Notes: generated by a model from the letters alone, not told the origin. A stretch of DNA of 64,000 bases from Streptomyces antibioticus (GCF_002019855.1 NZ_CM007717.1:6119043-6183042); one strand, 5' to 3'. Shown: positions 22,512 to 31,882, counted from the stretch's first letter. Translations and numbers: made by a program.

Positions 22512-23237
22512 TCAGCGGTCGCCGGAGCCCCGGCGGCGCAGGCCGAAGAACACCGCGCCGCCGCCGAGGACGACGAGGAGTGCCGCGATGCCGACGATCA
22601 GGCCGGTGTTGGAACTGGCGCCGGTCTCGGCCAGGTTGGACTGCTGAGCGGCCGGCTGGACGTCGTTGCCCGCCGGGGCGGGCGTGGCCTCGCCACCGGC
22701 CGACGGCTCGGACGGCGCCGGGGACTCGGTGTCCGCCGACTCCGAGGGGGAGGCGGAGGGAGTCGCCGAGGGGGTGCCGGACGGGGTGCTCGACGGGGTC
22801 GACGGCGTCGTCGTGTCGTCGGCCTTGCACGCCTTCGCGGGGGTCTTCAGGAACGGGTCGATGTCGGCGCTGACCAGCTTCTTGGACTTCGTGCCGGCCT
22901 CGATGTGGACCCGGTAGACGGCGTTCGGCTCCCAGTCCTCCGCGAAGGATATGGTCGCGCCCTTCGCGGTGCCCTTGACGGTCTGGGCGGTGCCGACCTG
23001 GCGGACGTCGGCGTTGTTGTTCTCCAGGAAGACGGTGACCTCGGCGGTGACGCCCGACGGGTCCTTGTCCGTGACGGTGATGACGCCCTTGTCGCCGTCA
23101 CAGGCGGCGGTGGCGGAGAAGTCGCCGATCGTGCACGCGAACGCGGAGCTGGCGGTGCCGAATGCGAGGGCGGCGGACGCGGCGGCGACGCCGAGGGCGC
23201 GAACGGAGCGCGCGGCGGTACGGCGGGAAAGGGACAC
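22512..23237 (-). CDS. LAETG-anchored cell-surface protein
   Basis: A 241-residue exported protein: Sec signal peptide (RRTAARSVRALG, hydrophobic core, SSAFA), an immunoglobulin-like beta domain (about 35-140), a Ser/Pro/Thr-rich wall-spanning region, then the sorting signal LAETG, a membrane segment and RRRGSGDR. LAxTG is the preferred motif of class E sortases in high-GC actinobacteria. The GTG at 23237 with AAGGA close upstream starts at the signal peptide. The function of the surface domain is unknown. Confidence 0.88.
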   Translation of the reverse strand: MSLSRRTAARSVRALGVAAASAALAFGTASSAFACTIGDFSATAACDGDKGVITVTDKDPSGVTAEVTVFLENNNADVRQVGTAQTVKGTAKGATISFAEDWEPNAVYRVHIEAGTKSKKLVSADIDPFLKTPAKACKADDTTTPSTPSSTPSGTPSATPSASPSESADTESPAPSEPSAGGEATPAPAGNDVQPAAQQSNLAETGASSNTGLIVGIAALLVVLGGGAVFFGLRRRGSGDR

Positions 23238-23443
23238 GTTTGTCCTTACGGGGAGCGCAACTGCGGGGGGTGGAGGGGGAGATGGCGCCCCCGGTGAAGC
23301 CGAGTGCGTCACCATCCCCAGCAGGCTCACAGGTCTATAAGCGTTCCATAAGAAGTGTCAATCCATGGACCCCTGTGAACTCCCCGGCTTTGCCCGCTCA
23401 TTAACCGCCGGGACGTTTCAACGCCCTCCCCCTCGGCCCCCGA

Positions 23444-23863
23444 TCAGCCCTCGACCGCCGTCGGGTCCATCCAGATGATCTCCCAGGTGTGCCCGTCGAG
23501 GTCGTCGAAGGCGCGGCCGTACATGAAGCCCATGTCCTGGGTCTCGCCGCTCGGGGTGGCGCCCAGGGCGAGGGCGCGGTCGACCAGTTCGTCGACCTTG
23601 TCGCGGCTCTCGGCGCTCAGCGCGATGAGGGCCTCGCTGGTCTTCGTGGCGTCCGCGATCTCCTTCTTGGTGAAGGTGGCGTAGAACGGCTTGGTGAGCA
23701 GCATCGCGACGATGGTGTCGCTGATCACCACGGATGTCGCGTTCTCGTCGCTGAACTGCGGGTTGATCGTGTAGCCCAGTTCCGTGAAGAACTTCTTGGA
23801 GGCGTCGAGGTCGTTCACGGGCAGGTTGACGAAGATCATCTGCTGGTAGGCCGGGGCGGTCAT
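23444..23863 (-). CDS. VOC-family (glyoxalase-like) protein
   Basis: A 139-residue protein with the vicinal oxygen chelate fold: MIFVNLPVNDLDASKKFFTELGYT at the N-terminus and DLDGHTWEIIWMDPTA at the C-terminus, the two ends of the paired beta-alpha-beta modules. It may be a dioxygenase, lyase or drug-binding relative; no substrate is evident. The ATG at 23863 with GGGAGA upstream is preferred to earlier in-frame codons, which lack homology. Confidence 0.88.
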   Translation of the reverse strand: MTAPAYQQMIFVNLPVNDLDASKKFFTELGYTINPQFSDENATSVVISDTIVAMLLTKPFYATFTKKEIADATKTSEALIALSAESRDKVDELVDRALALGATPSGETQDMGFMYGRAFDDLDGHTWEIIWMDPTAVEG

Positions 23864-23962
23864 CGGGTCTCTCCCATCGAGCGGTGTGCGTCGTGTGCGT
23901 GCTGTTCGCAGGGGTAGACCGGGGGCGCCGGCGGAACTCATCGGCGGGCGCCGGGATTTCTC

Positions 23963-25291
23963 TCAGCGGGCCAGTGGGAGCGCCGCGAGTTCGGCCACGA
24001 CCAGGGTGAGCGGGACGAACAGCGCGAGGAGCGCGCCGGTGCGCAGGGCGGCGGCGCTGCGCAGGGTCTTGGTGGGGGCGCCGAGGCGCAGCAGGGCGGC
24101 GGTGGTCTCGGCGCGGGCCTGGCGGGCCTCCACGGCGGCGGTGACGAGCGTGGCGACGGTGCTGCCGGCGACGACCAGCGCGCCGAGCGTGGTGAGCGGG
24201 CCGAAGGCCGGGTCGGAGGGGTCGTAGAGGACGGCCATCGTGTACGCGCCGGAGGCGACCGCGCAGACCACGCCCAGGGGGCGGCCGATGCGGGCGGACT
24301 CCTCCATCAGGCCGCGGCCCGCGAGCAGGCGCAGGGCGCCGGGGCGGACCGCCTGGAGGAGGCGGCCGCACAGATGGGTGAGGCCGGGTCCGGCGAGGGC
24401 GAGGCCGACCGCGGTGAGGGTCCAGCCGAGGAGGACCGCGGCGGGGCCGGTGGGCAGGCCGGTGGGGAGGGGGACGTCGGCGCCGGTGGCGGTGCGGCTG
24501 GCGTACCCCTCGACGGCGAGCCCGGCGGCGAGGAGGGCGGCGCCCCAGGGCAGGGCCGTGGGGTCGGGACGCTCGATCCGGGACTCGGGGGTGGCGGCCG
24601 GCTCGGCGGCCGGGACCGCTTCGGATGCGGAGGGTGCGTCGGTTGCGTCGGTTGCGGCCCGTACCTGGTCGTCGCCGGTCCGCGGTCCGGGCGTCGCCCG
24701 CCCTGTCCCGGTGCCCCCGGGCCGTAGCGCCCCGGCCGTGCCGAACAGCTTCGGGGCCGCCGCGCGGGCGGCGAGGCGGGTGTCCCGGGGCCGGAGCATC
24801 AGGGCCACGGACACCGAGGAGGCGAGCGGGACCAGGGCGAGCAGGGTGAGGGTGGCCGGCAGCGGGAGGGAGGCGTCGGCGGCCAGGAAGTCGGCGGCGG
24901 CGCCGTCGAAGGGCATGCCGGTGAGGTCGCCGCGCAGATGCAGGAAGAGCAGCAGGGCCAGCATGGAGCCGAGCAGCGTGGACAGGGCCGTCGTGGTCGC
25001 CGAGACGGCCATCAGCCGGACCGGGCCCAGGCCGATCGCCGCCAGTCCCGGGCGGGGCCGGGTGCCGGGGTCGGTGCGGGCCACGGCCAGCGCGAAGTAG
25101 ACCGTCGCGGCCAGCGGGATCACGCACCAGGCGAGGCGGAGCACGGACGTCGCCGACGCCTCGGGGTGGGTCAGCGCGTGGCCGAGGGTGCACAGCAGCA
25201 GGAAGCCGGTGCCCGCCGAGGCCGCCGCGACCAGCAGACGGCGCAGTTGGACGGCGGGGTGGGCGCTGCGGCTCAGACGGAGAGCGAGCAT
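23963..25291 (-). CDS. ABC transporter permease
   Basis: A 442-residue membrane protein with about eight to ten hydrophobic segments and a long Ala/Pro/Thr linker near residues 190-240. The layout resembles FtsX/MacB-type permeases split by an extended loop, but the match is loose. The 5' end overlaps its ATPase gene by 19 bases, so the pair forms one transporter. Substrate unknown; export is more likely because there is no binding protein. Confidence 0.75.
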   Translation of the reverse strand: MLALRLSRSAHPAVQLRRLLVAAASAGTGFLLLCTLGHALTHPEASATSVLRLAWCVIPLAATVYFALAVARTDPGTRPRPGLAAIGLGPVRLMAVSATTTALSTLLGSMLALLLFLHLRGDLTGMPFDGAAADFLAADASLPLPATLTLLALVPLASSVSVALMLRPRDTRLAARAAAPKLFGTAGALRPGGTGTGRATPGPRTGDDQVRAATDATDAPSASEAVPAAEPAATPESRIERPDPTALPWGAALLAAGLAVEGYASRTATGADVPLPTGLPTGPAAVLLGWTLTAVGLALAGPGLTHLCGRLLQAVRPGALRLLAGRGLMEESARIGRPLGVVCAVASGAYTMAVLYDPSDPAFGPLTTLGALVVAGSTVATLVTAAVEARQARAETTAALLRLGAPTKTLRSAAALRTGALLALFVPLTLVVAELAALPLAR

Positions 25292-26016
25292 GGGGCGCCC
25301 CGGCCTTCCGGCTCCGTGACCGGCGGGAGGTGGACGGTGGTGACGCGGCGCCCGTCCATGAGGGAGACCGTGCGGTCGGCGAGGGCCGCGGTCTCCGGGT
25401 CGTGGGTGGCCAGGACGACGGTGATGCCGTGCGAGCGGGCGGCGGTGGTGAGGGTGCGCAGGACGTGGTTGCGGTCGGCGCGGTAGAGGGGGGCCGTCGG
25501 CTCGTCGGCGAAGAGGACGGAAGGGGCGGGGGCCAGCGCCCGGGTGATGCAGACCCGCTGGCGTTCGGCCTGGGTGAGTTCGTCGGGGCGGTGCCGGGCC
25601 CGGTCGCCGATGTCGAGGCGCTCCAGCCACTCCATGGCGGCCGCCTTGGCGCGGCGGCGGCTGGTGCCGCGCAGCATCAGGGGGAGGGCGGCGTTCTCCC
25701 AGACGTTCAGCTCGGGGACCAGGACGGGTGCCGGGTCGATCCAGCCGAAGCGGTCGCGGCGCAGCCGTTCGCGGGCCATCGGGCCCATGGTGTGCACGGG
25801 GACGCTGTTGAACCACACCTCGCCGCGCTGGGGGGACACCATCCCGGACAGACAGTGCAGCAGGGTCGTCTTGCCGCTGCCGCGCGGGCCGCTGACGGCG
25901 AGGATCTCGCCCTCGCGCACGCCCAGCGAGACGCCGACGAGGGCGGGTGAGCCGTCCCGGTGGGTGAAGTGCAGGGAGCGTGCCCAGAGCACGTCGTTGT
26001 CCGGCGGGGCCTCCAT
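25273..26016 (-). CDS. ABC transporter ATPase with degenerate motifs
   Basis: A 247-residue LolD/MacB-type ATPase. Walker A (SGPRGSGKTT), Walker B (SVLFADEPT) and the H-loop (LATHDPE) are intact. The Q-loop glutamine is absent (GWIDPAPVLVPELNVWENA), the LSGGQ signature reads LTQAERQR and the D-loop reads APLY. It may hydrolyse ATP slowly or asymmetrically. It overlaps the permease gene downstream. Confidence 0.85.
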   Translation of the reverse strand: MEAPPDNDVLWARSLHFTHRDGSPALVGVSLGVREGEILAVSGPRGSGKTTLLHCLSGMVSPQRGEVWFNSVPVHTMGPMARERLRRDRFGWIDPAPVLVPELNVWENAALPLMLRGTSRRRAKAAAMEWLERLDIGDRARHRPDELTQAERQRVCITRALAPAPSVLFADEPTAPLYRADRNHVLRTLTTAARSHGITVVLATHDPETAALADRTVSLMDGRRVTTVHLPPVTEPEGRGAPCSLSV

Positions 26017-26136
26017 GGGCGTACACCTCGGTTCAGATCTGTGGTTCCCGTGCGATCCCCCGTCCGGGGGAACGAAGACGGGGCCGATCGGTCACGAGCA
26101 CGCTAGGCAGGCACGAGGGGCGGTCCGGACAGCACA

Positions 26137-26183
26137 CGGCCCCGGTCGTCCGTTTCTCACTCGAACGGACGCCACCGGGGCCG
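26137..26183 (-). terminator. Terminator after the aminotransferase gene
   Basis: Two stacked stems: 26137-26146 with 26174-26183 (10 bp) and 26147-26154 with 26164-26171 (8 bp), separated by a two-base bulge. It lies 37 bases past the aminotransferase stop on the minus strand. Confidence 0.75.
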
Positions 26184-26220
26184 GTGTTGATCATCCAGAA
26201 GGAAGATCAGTGCGCGTTGC

Positions 26221-27585
26221 TCACAGCTTGGTCCAGGCCTCCGAGAGGGTCGCGCGCAGGATCTGCTCGATCTCGTCGAAGGTCCCCTGGTCGGAGATCA
26301 GCGGCGGGGCGAGCTGGATGACCGGGTCGCCGCGGTCGTCGGCACGGCAGTACAGGCCGTTCTCGAAGAGCGCCTTGGAGAGGAAGCCGTAGAGCACGCG
26401 CTCGGTCTCCTCGTCGTTGAACGACTCCTTGGTGGCCTTGTCCTTCACCAGCTCGATGCCGTAGAAGAAGCCGTTGCCGCGGACGTCGCCGACGATCGGC
26501 AGGTCGTGCAGCTTCTGGAGGGTCTGGAGGAAGGCGCCCTCGTTGTCGAGCACGTGCTGGTTGAGGCCCTCGCGCTCGAACAGGTCGAGGTTGGCGAGGC
26601 CCACCGCGGCCGACACCGGGTGGCCGCCGAAGGTGTAGCCGTGCAGGAAGGTGTTGTCGCCCTTGTAGAACGGCTCGGCCAGCCTGTCGGAGACGATGCA
26701 CGCGCCGATCGGGGAGTAGCCCGAGGTCATGCCCTTGGCGCAGGTGATCATGTCCGGGACGTAGCCGAACTTGTCGCAGGCGAAGGTGGTGCCGAGGCGG
26801 CCGAAGGCGCAGATGACCTCGTCCGAGACGAGCAGCACGTCGTACTGGTCGCAGATCTCGCGGACCCGCTGGAAGTAGCCGGGCGGGGGCGGGAAGCAGC
26901 CGCCCGCGTTCTGCACCGGCTCCAGGAAGACGGCGGCGACGGTCTCCGGGCCCTCGAACAGGATCTGCTGCTCGATCTGGTCGGCGGCCCAGCGGCCGAA
27001 CGCCTCGGGGTCGTCGCCGTAGATCGGGGCGCGGTAGATGTTGGTGTTCGGCACCTTGTGCGCGCCCGGGACGAGCGGCTCGAAGGGGGCCTTGAGGGCC
27101 GGCAGGCCGGTGATGGACAGGGCGCCCTGCGGGGTGCCGTGGTAGGCGACCGCGCGGGAGATGACCTTGTACTTGGTCGGCTTGCCCTGGAGCTTGAAGT
27201 ACTGCTTGGCGAGCTTCCAGGCGGTCTCGACCGCCTCGCCGCCGCCGGTGGTGAAGAAGACCTTGTTGAGGTCGCCGGGCGCGTGGTGCGCGAGCCGCTC
27301 GGCGAGTTCCACGGCCTTGGGGTGGGCGTAGGACCACACCGGGAAGAACGCCAGCTCCTGGGCCTGCTTGAAGGCGGTCTCCGCCAGCTCCGTGCGGCCG
27401 TGACCGGCCTGCACCACGAACAGGCCCGCGAGACCGTCGAGGTACCGCTTGCCCTTGTCGTCGTAGATGTAGGTGCCCTCGCCCCGGACGATGGTCGGGA
27501 CGGGGGAGTTCTCGTACGAGGACATGCGGGTGAAGTGCATCCACAGGTGGTCGTACGCGGTGCGGCTGAGGTCCTTGGTGCTCAC
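26221..27585 (-). CDS. Class III aminotransferase (putrescine/omega-amino acid type)
   Basis: A 454-residue PLP enzyme of fold type I. Visible are LDGLAGLFVVQAGHG, the FFTTGGGEAVETAWKLA phosphate-binding segment, VSDEVICAFGRLG with the PLP aspartate, and the Schiff-base lysine in TCAKGMTSGY. The family moves amino groups from putrescine, beta-alanine or similar omega-amines to pyruvate or 2-oxoglutarate. The context (AsnC regulator, aminobutyraldehyde dehydrogenase, PotD) favours putrescine to 4-aminobutanal. No pyruvate/2-oxoglutarate preference can be read from sequence. Confidence 0.9.
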   Translation of the reverse strand: MSTKDLSRTAYDHLWMHFTRMSSYENSPVPTIVRGEGTYIYDDKGKRYLDGLAGLFVVQAGHGRTELAETAFKQAQELAFFPVWSYAHPKAVELAERLAHHAPGDLNKVFFTTGGGEAVETAWKLAKQYFKLQGKPTKYKVISRAVAYHGTPQGALSITGLPALKAPFEPLVPGAHKVPNTNIYRAPIYGDDPEAFGRWAADQIEQQILFEGPETVAAVFLEPVQNAGGCFPPPPGYFQRVREICDQYDVLLVSDEVICAFGRLGTTFACDKFGYVPDMITCAKGMTSGYSPIGACIVSDRLAEPFYKGDNTFLHGYTFGGHPVSAAVGLANLDLFEREGLNQHVLDNEGAFLQTLQKLHDLPIVGDVRGNGFFYGIELVKDKATKESFNDEETERVLYGFLSKALFENGLYCRADDRGDPVIQLAPPLISDQGTFDEIEQILRATLSEAWTKL

Positions 27586-27604
27586 GGTTATCGGGTCCTC
27601 ACGG

Positions 27605-28114
27605 TTATCGGGTTCCCCACATGTAGGTCTGCTTCTTCAGCTTCAGGTAGACGAAGCTCTCGGTGGAGCGCACGCCGGGCAGGGCCCGTATGCGCTTGTT
27701 GATGACGTCCAGCAGGTGGTCGTCGTCCTCGCAGACGATCTCGGCGAGGATGTCGAACGAGCCCGCGGTCATCACCACGTACTCGACCTCCGCCATGTCG
27801 GTGAGCGCCTCGGCTATGGACTCCACGTCGCCCTCGACGTTGATCCCGACCATCGCCTGCCGCCGGAAGCCCACGGTGAGCGGGTCGGTGACGGCGACGA
27901 TCTGCATCACGCCCTGGTCGAGCAGCTTCTGGACGCGCTGGCGCACGGCCGCCTCGGACAGGCCGACGGCCTTGCCGATCGCGGCGTAGGGCCGGCGGCC
28001 GTCCTCCTGGAGCTGTTCGATGATGGCGAGGCTGACGGCATCCGGGGAGCCGTTCCTGGACTCGCGGGAGTCCCGCTGCTCTGCGCTTCGACTGGCCACG
28101 ACCTCACTGTGCAC
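27605..28114 (-). CDS. Lrp/AsnC-family transcriptional regulator
   Basis: About 169 residues: an N-terminal helix-turn-helix (SLAIIEQLQEDGRRPYAAIGKAVGLSEAAVRQRVQKLLDQG) and a C-terminal RAM/AsnC effector domain (AMVGINVEGD...VEYVVMTAGSFDILAEIVCED). The GTG at 28114 is the most likely start but the ribosome site is weak. It is divergent from the aldehyde dehydrogenase gene and just upstream of the aminotransferase gene, so it probably controls both in response to an amine or amino acid. Confidence 0.9.
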   Translation of the reverse strand: MHSEVVASRSAEQRDSRESRNGSPDAVSLAIIEQLQEDGRRPYAAIGKAVGLSEAAVRQRVQKLLDQGVMQIVAVTDPLTVGFRRQAMVGINVEGDVESIAEALTDMAEVEYVVMTAGSFDILAEIVCEDDDHLLDVINKRIRALPGVRSTESFVYLKLKKQTYMWGTR

Positions 28115-28174
28115 GACGTCTCGACAGTTCCGCAAGGCCGTTGCGATGAAATTCGTTGTTTACGTGACCGAAGC

Positions 28175-28189
28175 CTGCGGATTTCGCAG
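28175..28189. promoter_or_regulatory. Possible AsnC operator
   Basis: CTGCGGATTTCGCAG is a 5+5+5 palindrome in the divergent region between the AsnC gene and the aldehyde dehydrogenase gene. Its size suits an Lrp/AsnC dimer; assignment is from position only. Confidence 0.4.
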
Positions 28190-28209
28190 TCTTGGCGGGA
28201 TCGGGGGTG

Positions 28210-28237
28210 TTGAAAACGTGGGGCGGCGGATTAGGGT
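28210..28237 (+). promoter_or_regulatory. Candidate promoter of the aldehyde dehydrogenase gene
   Basis: TTGAAA and TAGGGT are separated by 16 bases, close to the Streptomyces housekeeping sigma consensus, about 70 bases before the GTG. Confidence 0.5.
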
Positions 28238-28309
28238 GGATGTCTCAGCCCTTGGACACCCGCCACGGGGACCAGCCATGGGACAACCTGCGAACTTGGA
28301 GGAGCGGCA

Positions 28310-29749
28310 GTGAGCACCGAGCTGCGTCGTCTGCGCAACTACATCGACGGTGAGTTCCGGGACGCCGCCGACGGACGGACCACCGAGGTGGTCAACCCCG
28401 CGACCGGCGAGGCGTACGCGACCGCGCCGCTGTCCGGACAGGCGGACGTCGACGCCGCGATGGCCGCTGCCGCCGCGGCCTTCCCGGCCTGGCGGGACAC
28501 CACGCCCGCCGAGCGCCAGAAGGCCCTGCTCAAGATCGCGGACGCGTTCGAGGAGCGGGCCGAGGACCTCATCGCGGCCGAGGTGGAGAACACGGGCAAG
28601 CCGATCGGGCTGACCCGCTCCGAGGAGATCCCGCCGATGGTCGACCAGATCCGCTTCTTCGCGGGCGCGGCCCGGATGCTGGAGGGGCGCTCGGCCGGCG
28701 AGTACATGGACGGCATGACCTCGATCGTGCGCCGTGAGCCGGTCGGCGTCTGCGCGCAGGTCGCGCCCTGGAACTACCCGATGATGATGGCCGTGTGGAA
28801 GTTCGCCCCGGCGCTCGCCGCGGGCAACACGGTCGTCCTCAAGCCCTCGGACACCACCCCGGCCTCCACTGTCCTGATCGCCGAGATCATCGGCTCGATC
28901 CTCCCCAAGGGCGTCTTCAACGTCGTCACCGGCGACCGCGACACCGGCCGGCTGATGGTCGAGCACCCGACCCCCGCGATGGCCTCCATCACCGGCTCCG
29001 TGCGCGCGGGCATGTCCGTCGCCGAGTCGGCCTCCAAGGACCTCAAGCGCGTCCACCTGGAGCTGGGCGGCAAGGCACCGGTCGTCGTCTTCGAGGACAC
29101 CGACATCGCCAAGGCCGTCGAGGACATCTCCGTGGCGGGCTACTTCAACGCCGGCCAGGACTGTACGGCCGCCACCCGCGTCCTGGTCCAGGAGTCCATC
29201 CACGACGAGTTCGTGGCGGCGCTGGCCAAGGCCGCCGCCGAGACCAAGACCGGGCAGCCCGACGACGAGGACGTCCTCTACGGGCCGCTCAACAACCCCA
29301 ACCAGCTCCAGCAGGTCTCCGGCTTCATCGAGCGGCTGCCCGCCCACGCCAAGGTCGAGGCCGGCGGCCAGCGGGTCGGCGACAAGGGCTACTTCTACGC
29401 CGCGACCGTCGTCTCCGGGCTCAAGCAGGACGACGAGATCATCCAGAACGAGGTCTTCGGACCGGTCATCACCGTCCAGTCCTTCACGGACGAGGACCAG
29501 GCCGTGGAGTGGGCCAACGGCGTCGACTACGCCCTCGCCTCCTCGGTGTGGACCAAGGACCACGGCCGCGCGATGCGCATGTCCAAGAAGCTCGACTTCG
29601 GCTGCGTGTGGATCAACACCCACATCCCGCTGGTCGCCGAGATGCCGCACGGCGGCTTCAAGAAGTCCGGCTACGGCAAGGACCTCTCGGGCTACGGCTT
29701 CGAGGACTACACGCGCATCAAGCACGTGATGACGTCCCTGGACGCGTAG
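28310..29749 (+). CDS. Gamma-aminobutyraldehyde dehydrogenase
   Basis: A 479-residue NAD-dependent aldehyde dehydrogenase. It has PWNYPMMMAVWKFAPALAAGN, the catalytic glutamate in LELGGKAP, the catalytic cysteine in NAGQDCTAATR, and NEVFGPV. The NAGQDCTAATR motif is typical of 4-aminobutyraldehyde dehydrogenases (PatD/PuuC-like). GGAGGAG lies six bases before the GTG. It is divergent from the AsnC regulator and should oxidise the aldehyde made by the aminotransferase to GABA. Confidence 0.9.
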   Translation: MSTELRRLRNYIDGEFRDAADGRTTEVVNPATGEAYATAPLSGQADVDAAMAAAAAAFPAWRDTTPAERQKALLKIADAFEERAEDLIAAEVENTGKPIGLTRSEEIPPMVDQIRFFAGAARMLEGRSAGEYMDGMTSIVRREPVGVCAQVAPWNYPMMMAVWKFAPALAAGNTVVLKPSDTTPASTVLIAEIIGSILPKGVFNVVTGDRDTGRLMVEHPTPAMASITGSVRAGMSVAESASKDLKRVHLELGGKAPVVVFEDTDIAKAVEDISVAGYFNAGQDCTAATRVLVQESIHDEFVAALAKAAAETKTGQPDDEDVLYGPLNNPNQLQQVSGFIERLPAHAKVEAGGQRVGDKGYFYAATVVSGLKQDDEIIQNEVFGPVITVQSFTDEDQAVEWANGVDYALASSVWTKDHGRAMRMSKKLDFGCVWINTHIPLVAEMPHGGFKKSGYGKDLSGYGFEDYTRIKHVMTSLDA

Positions 29750-29774
29750 CGCTCCGCGGGTCCACCCGCACAGT

Positions 29775-29812
29775 CCGGCCCCGGACGGGTTCACCCTCCC
29801 GTCCGGGGCCGG
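29775..29812 (+). terminator. Terminator after the aldehyde dehydrogenase gene
   Basis: A perfect 15-bp stem (29775-29789 with 29798-29812) and an 8-base loop, 25 bases after the stop codon. Confidence 0.85.
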
Positions 29813-29814
29813 TG

Positions 29815-30540
29815 TGCGTGTTGGGGCGGGACGGGGGACGGGTGCCGCCCGGCGGGACGGGACTGGCTGGGCCGGGTCGTGGGGGTGCCGCCGGCAGGGA
29901 GGAGCGGGCCGCCTGGCTGGGACGGGAGGACGGGTGCCTGGCTGGGACGGGAGGACGGGTGTCGGGCCGGGGACGGGGGCCAAGTGCCGGGCTGGGGTAG
30001 GAAGCCGGGTGCGAGGACTGGAAGGCGGGTGCCGGGCCGGGAGCGTGCATGGCCGGAACGTGGACGTGCGTGCCGCCGGGCCGGGAGTGGAGGACGGGCG
30101 CCGGGCCGGGGGGTGCCGCCGGGATGGGAGGAGGGGGCCGCCTGGCCGGGACGGGAGGACGGGTGTCGGGCCGGGGCGTGGCCGGGGACGGGGGACCACG
30201 TGCTGGGCTGGGGATGGGGGGCACGTGCCGGGCGGGAGTGGGAAGACGGGTGCGAGGACAGGAAGGCGAGCGCCGGGTCGGGAACCGCATGCCTGGCCGG
30301 GACGTGGACTTGCGTGCCCGCCGGGCCGGGAGGGACTGGAGGACGGGTGCCGGGCGGGGACAGGGAGCCGCAGTGCCGGGCCGCGACGGGACCGCCGGGT
30401 CGGGACCGGAGCCGGGCCGTCGGGACGGGATGGGTCGGGACGGAAGCCGCCGGGTCGGGCAGGGACGGGAGTCGCCGGGTCGGGCTGGGACGGGAGTCGC
30501 CGGGTCGGGACGGGAGCTGGGGTGGCGGGTCGGTGATCGA
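29815..30540. repeat. Degenerate GC-rich repeat block
   Basis: The strand shown is strongly G-biased and built from short units such as GGACGGGAGGACGGGTG and CCGGGTCGGGACGGGAGTCG. There is also a higher-order repeat of about 228 bp: 29885-30112 and 30113-30345 begin alike (GTGCCGCCGG...GGGCCGCCTGG) and stay similar. All frames are open because stop codons are rare, but none has a start signal or homology, so I treat it as non-coding. Confidence 0.75.
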
Positions 30541-30617
30541 CAGGGTGTCGGGTTCCTGTCGGTGGGATCGACGCTGCGTCGATTGTTCCGGGGCGGGCCT
30601 CGCGGCATGCTGGCCGC

Positions 30618-31811
30618 GTGCCCCAGACTCCCTCGCTCCAGCGCGCCGTGTCCCGCCGCTCCCTGCTGCGTGCCCTCGGCGGCACCGCCGCTCTCGGCGC
30701 CCTCGCCGGCTGCGGGGTGCAGGCCGCGTACGTTCAGCCCGGCGACCGGGCCGGGGTCGACCTCTCCGCCACCGACAAGCGGCTGAACTGGGCCAACTGG
30801 CCGCTCTACATCGACACGGACGACGACGACTCGACGAAACGCCCCACGCTCGACGCCTTCGAGCGCTCCACCGGCATCAGCGTCGACTACGTCGAGGAGA
30901 TCAACGACAACGACGAGTTCTTCGGCAAGATCAGCCCCGCGCTGATGAACCACCAGCAGACCGGCCGCGACCTCATCGTCATCAGCGACTGGATGTGCGC
31001 GCGGTTCGTCCGGCTCGGCTGGGTCCAGGAGATGGACCGGTCCGCCCAGCCCAACGTCGCCGCCCACCTGGACCCGCTGCTGCGCTCGCCCGCCTTCGAC
31101 CCGGGCCGCGTCCACACCGTGCCCTGGCAGTCCGGCATCACCGGCATCGCCTACAACCGCCGCAAGCTGGGCCGCGACATCCACAGCGTCTCCGAACTGT
31201 GGGCCGGAGACCTCAAGGGCCGCGTCACCCTGCTGTCCGGCCTCGACGAGGCGTTCGCGCTGCTCATGCAGGGCAACGGCGTCGACATCACCCGCTGGAC
31301 CGCCGACGACTTCCACACCGTGTGCGACCAGGTGGAGAAGAACGTCAAGCGGGGCCAGATCCGCCGCTTCACCGGCAACGACTACACCAAGGACCTGGTC
31401 AGCGGGGACGTCCTGGCCTGTCAGGCGTACTCCGGTGACGTCATCCAGCTCCAGGCCGACAACCCCGACATCCGCTTCGTCGTCCCCGAGGAGGGCGCGG
31501 AGCTGTGGTCGGACTCTCTGATGATCCCCGACCTCGCCCGGCACAAGACCAACGCCGAACGGCTCGTCGACCACTACTACGACCCCGAGGTCGCCGCCGA
31601 ACTCGCGGCCTGGGTCAACTACGTCTGCCCGGTGCCCGCCGCCCAGGCCGTCCTCGCCGACTCCGACGACGAGGACACCGCCGCCCTCGCCGAGAACCCG
31701 CTGATCTTCCCCGACGCGACGATGCGCGAGCGCCTCGCGATCGCCCGGGACATCGAGTCGAAGGAACGCGTCGAGTTCACCAAGCGGTGGAACTCGATCG
31801 TGGGGCTCTGA
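30618..31811 (+). CDS. Polyamine-type ABC substrate-binding lipoprotein (orphan)
   Basis: A 397-residue PotD-family protein with a twin-arginine lipoprotein signal: SRRSLLRALGG and the lipobox LAGC near residue 32. The mature protein reads LNWANWPLYIDTD, FERSTGISVDYVEEINDNDEFFGKI, and ITGIAYNRRKLG. It is closely related to the second PotD at 46517, sharing the INDNxEFFGKI and RRFTGNDYT segments. No permease or ATPase is adjacent, so it probably serves the PotABC transporter 17 kb downstream or acts as a scavenging binding protein. Confidence 0.9.
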   Translation: MPQTPSLQRAVSRRSLLRALGGTAALGALAGCGVQAAYVQPGDRAGVDLSATDKRLNWANWPLYIDTDDDDSTKRPTLDAFERSTGISVDYVEEINDNDEFFGKISPALMNHQQTGRDLIVISDWMCARFVRLGWVQEMDRSAQPNVAAHLDPLLRSPAFDPGRVHTVPWQSGITGIAYNRRKLGRDIHSVSELWAGDLKGRVTLLSGLDEAFALLMQGNGVDITRWTADDFHTVCDQVEKNVKRGQIRRFTGNDYTKDLVSGDVLACQAYSGDVIQLQADNPDIRFVVPEEGAELWSDSLMIPDLARHKTNAERLVDHYYDPEVAAELAAWVNYVCPVPAAQAVLADSDDEDTAALAENPLIFPDATMRERLAIARDIESKERVEFTKRWNSIVGL

Positions 31812-31882
31812 GACCGGCGGCCCGCGTCTGACGGGCGGAAATCCGCTGGAGGGTCCCTTTCGCGCCGTCCTATAGTCCCCGC

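Noticed and set aside
23418..25193. A 591-codon minus-strand frame rich in Arg/Pro/His
   Set aside because: It overlaps the VOC and ABC permease genes in another frame of the same strand and looks like a frame-shifted reading of them.
29815..30540. Gly/Arg/Pro-rich proteins encoded in the repeat block
   Set aside because: All six frames are open through the block because of base bias; none has a ribosome site or recognisable domain.
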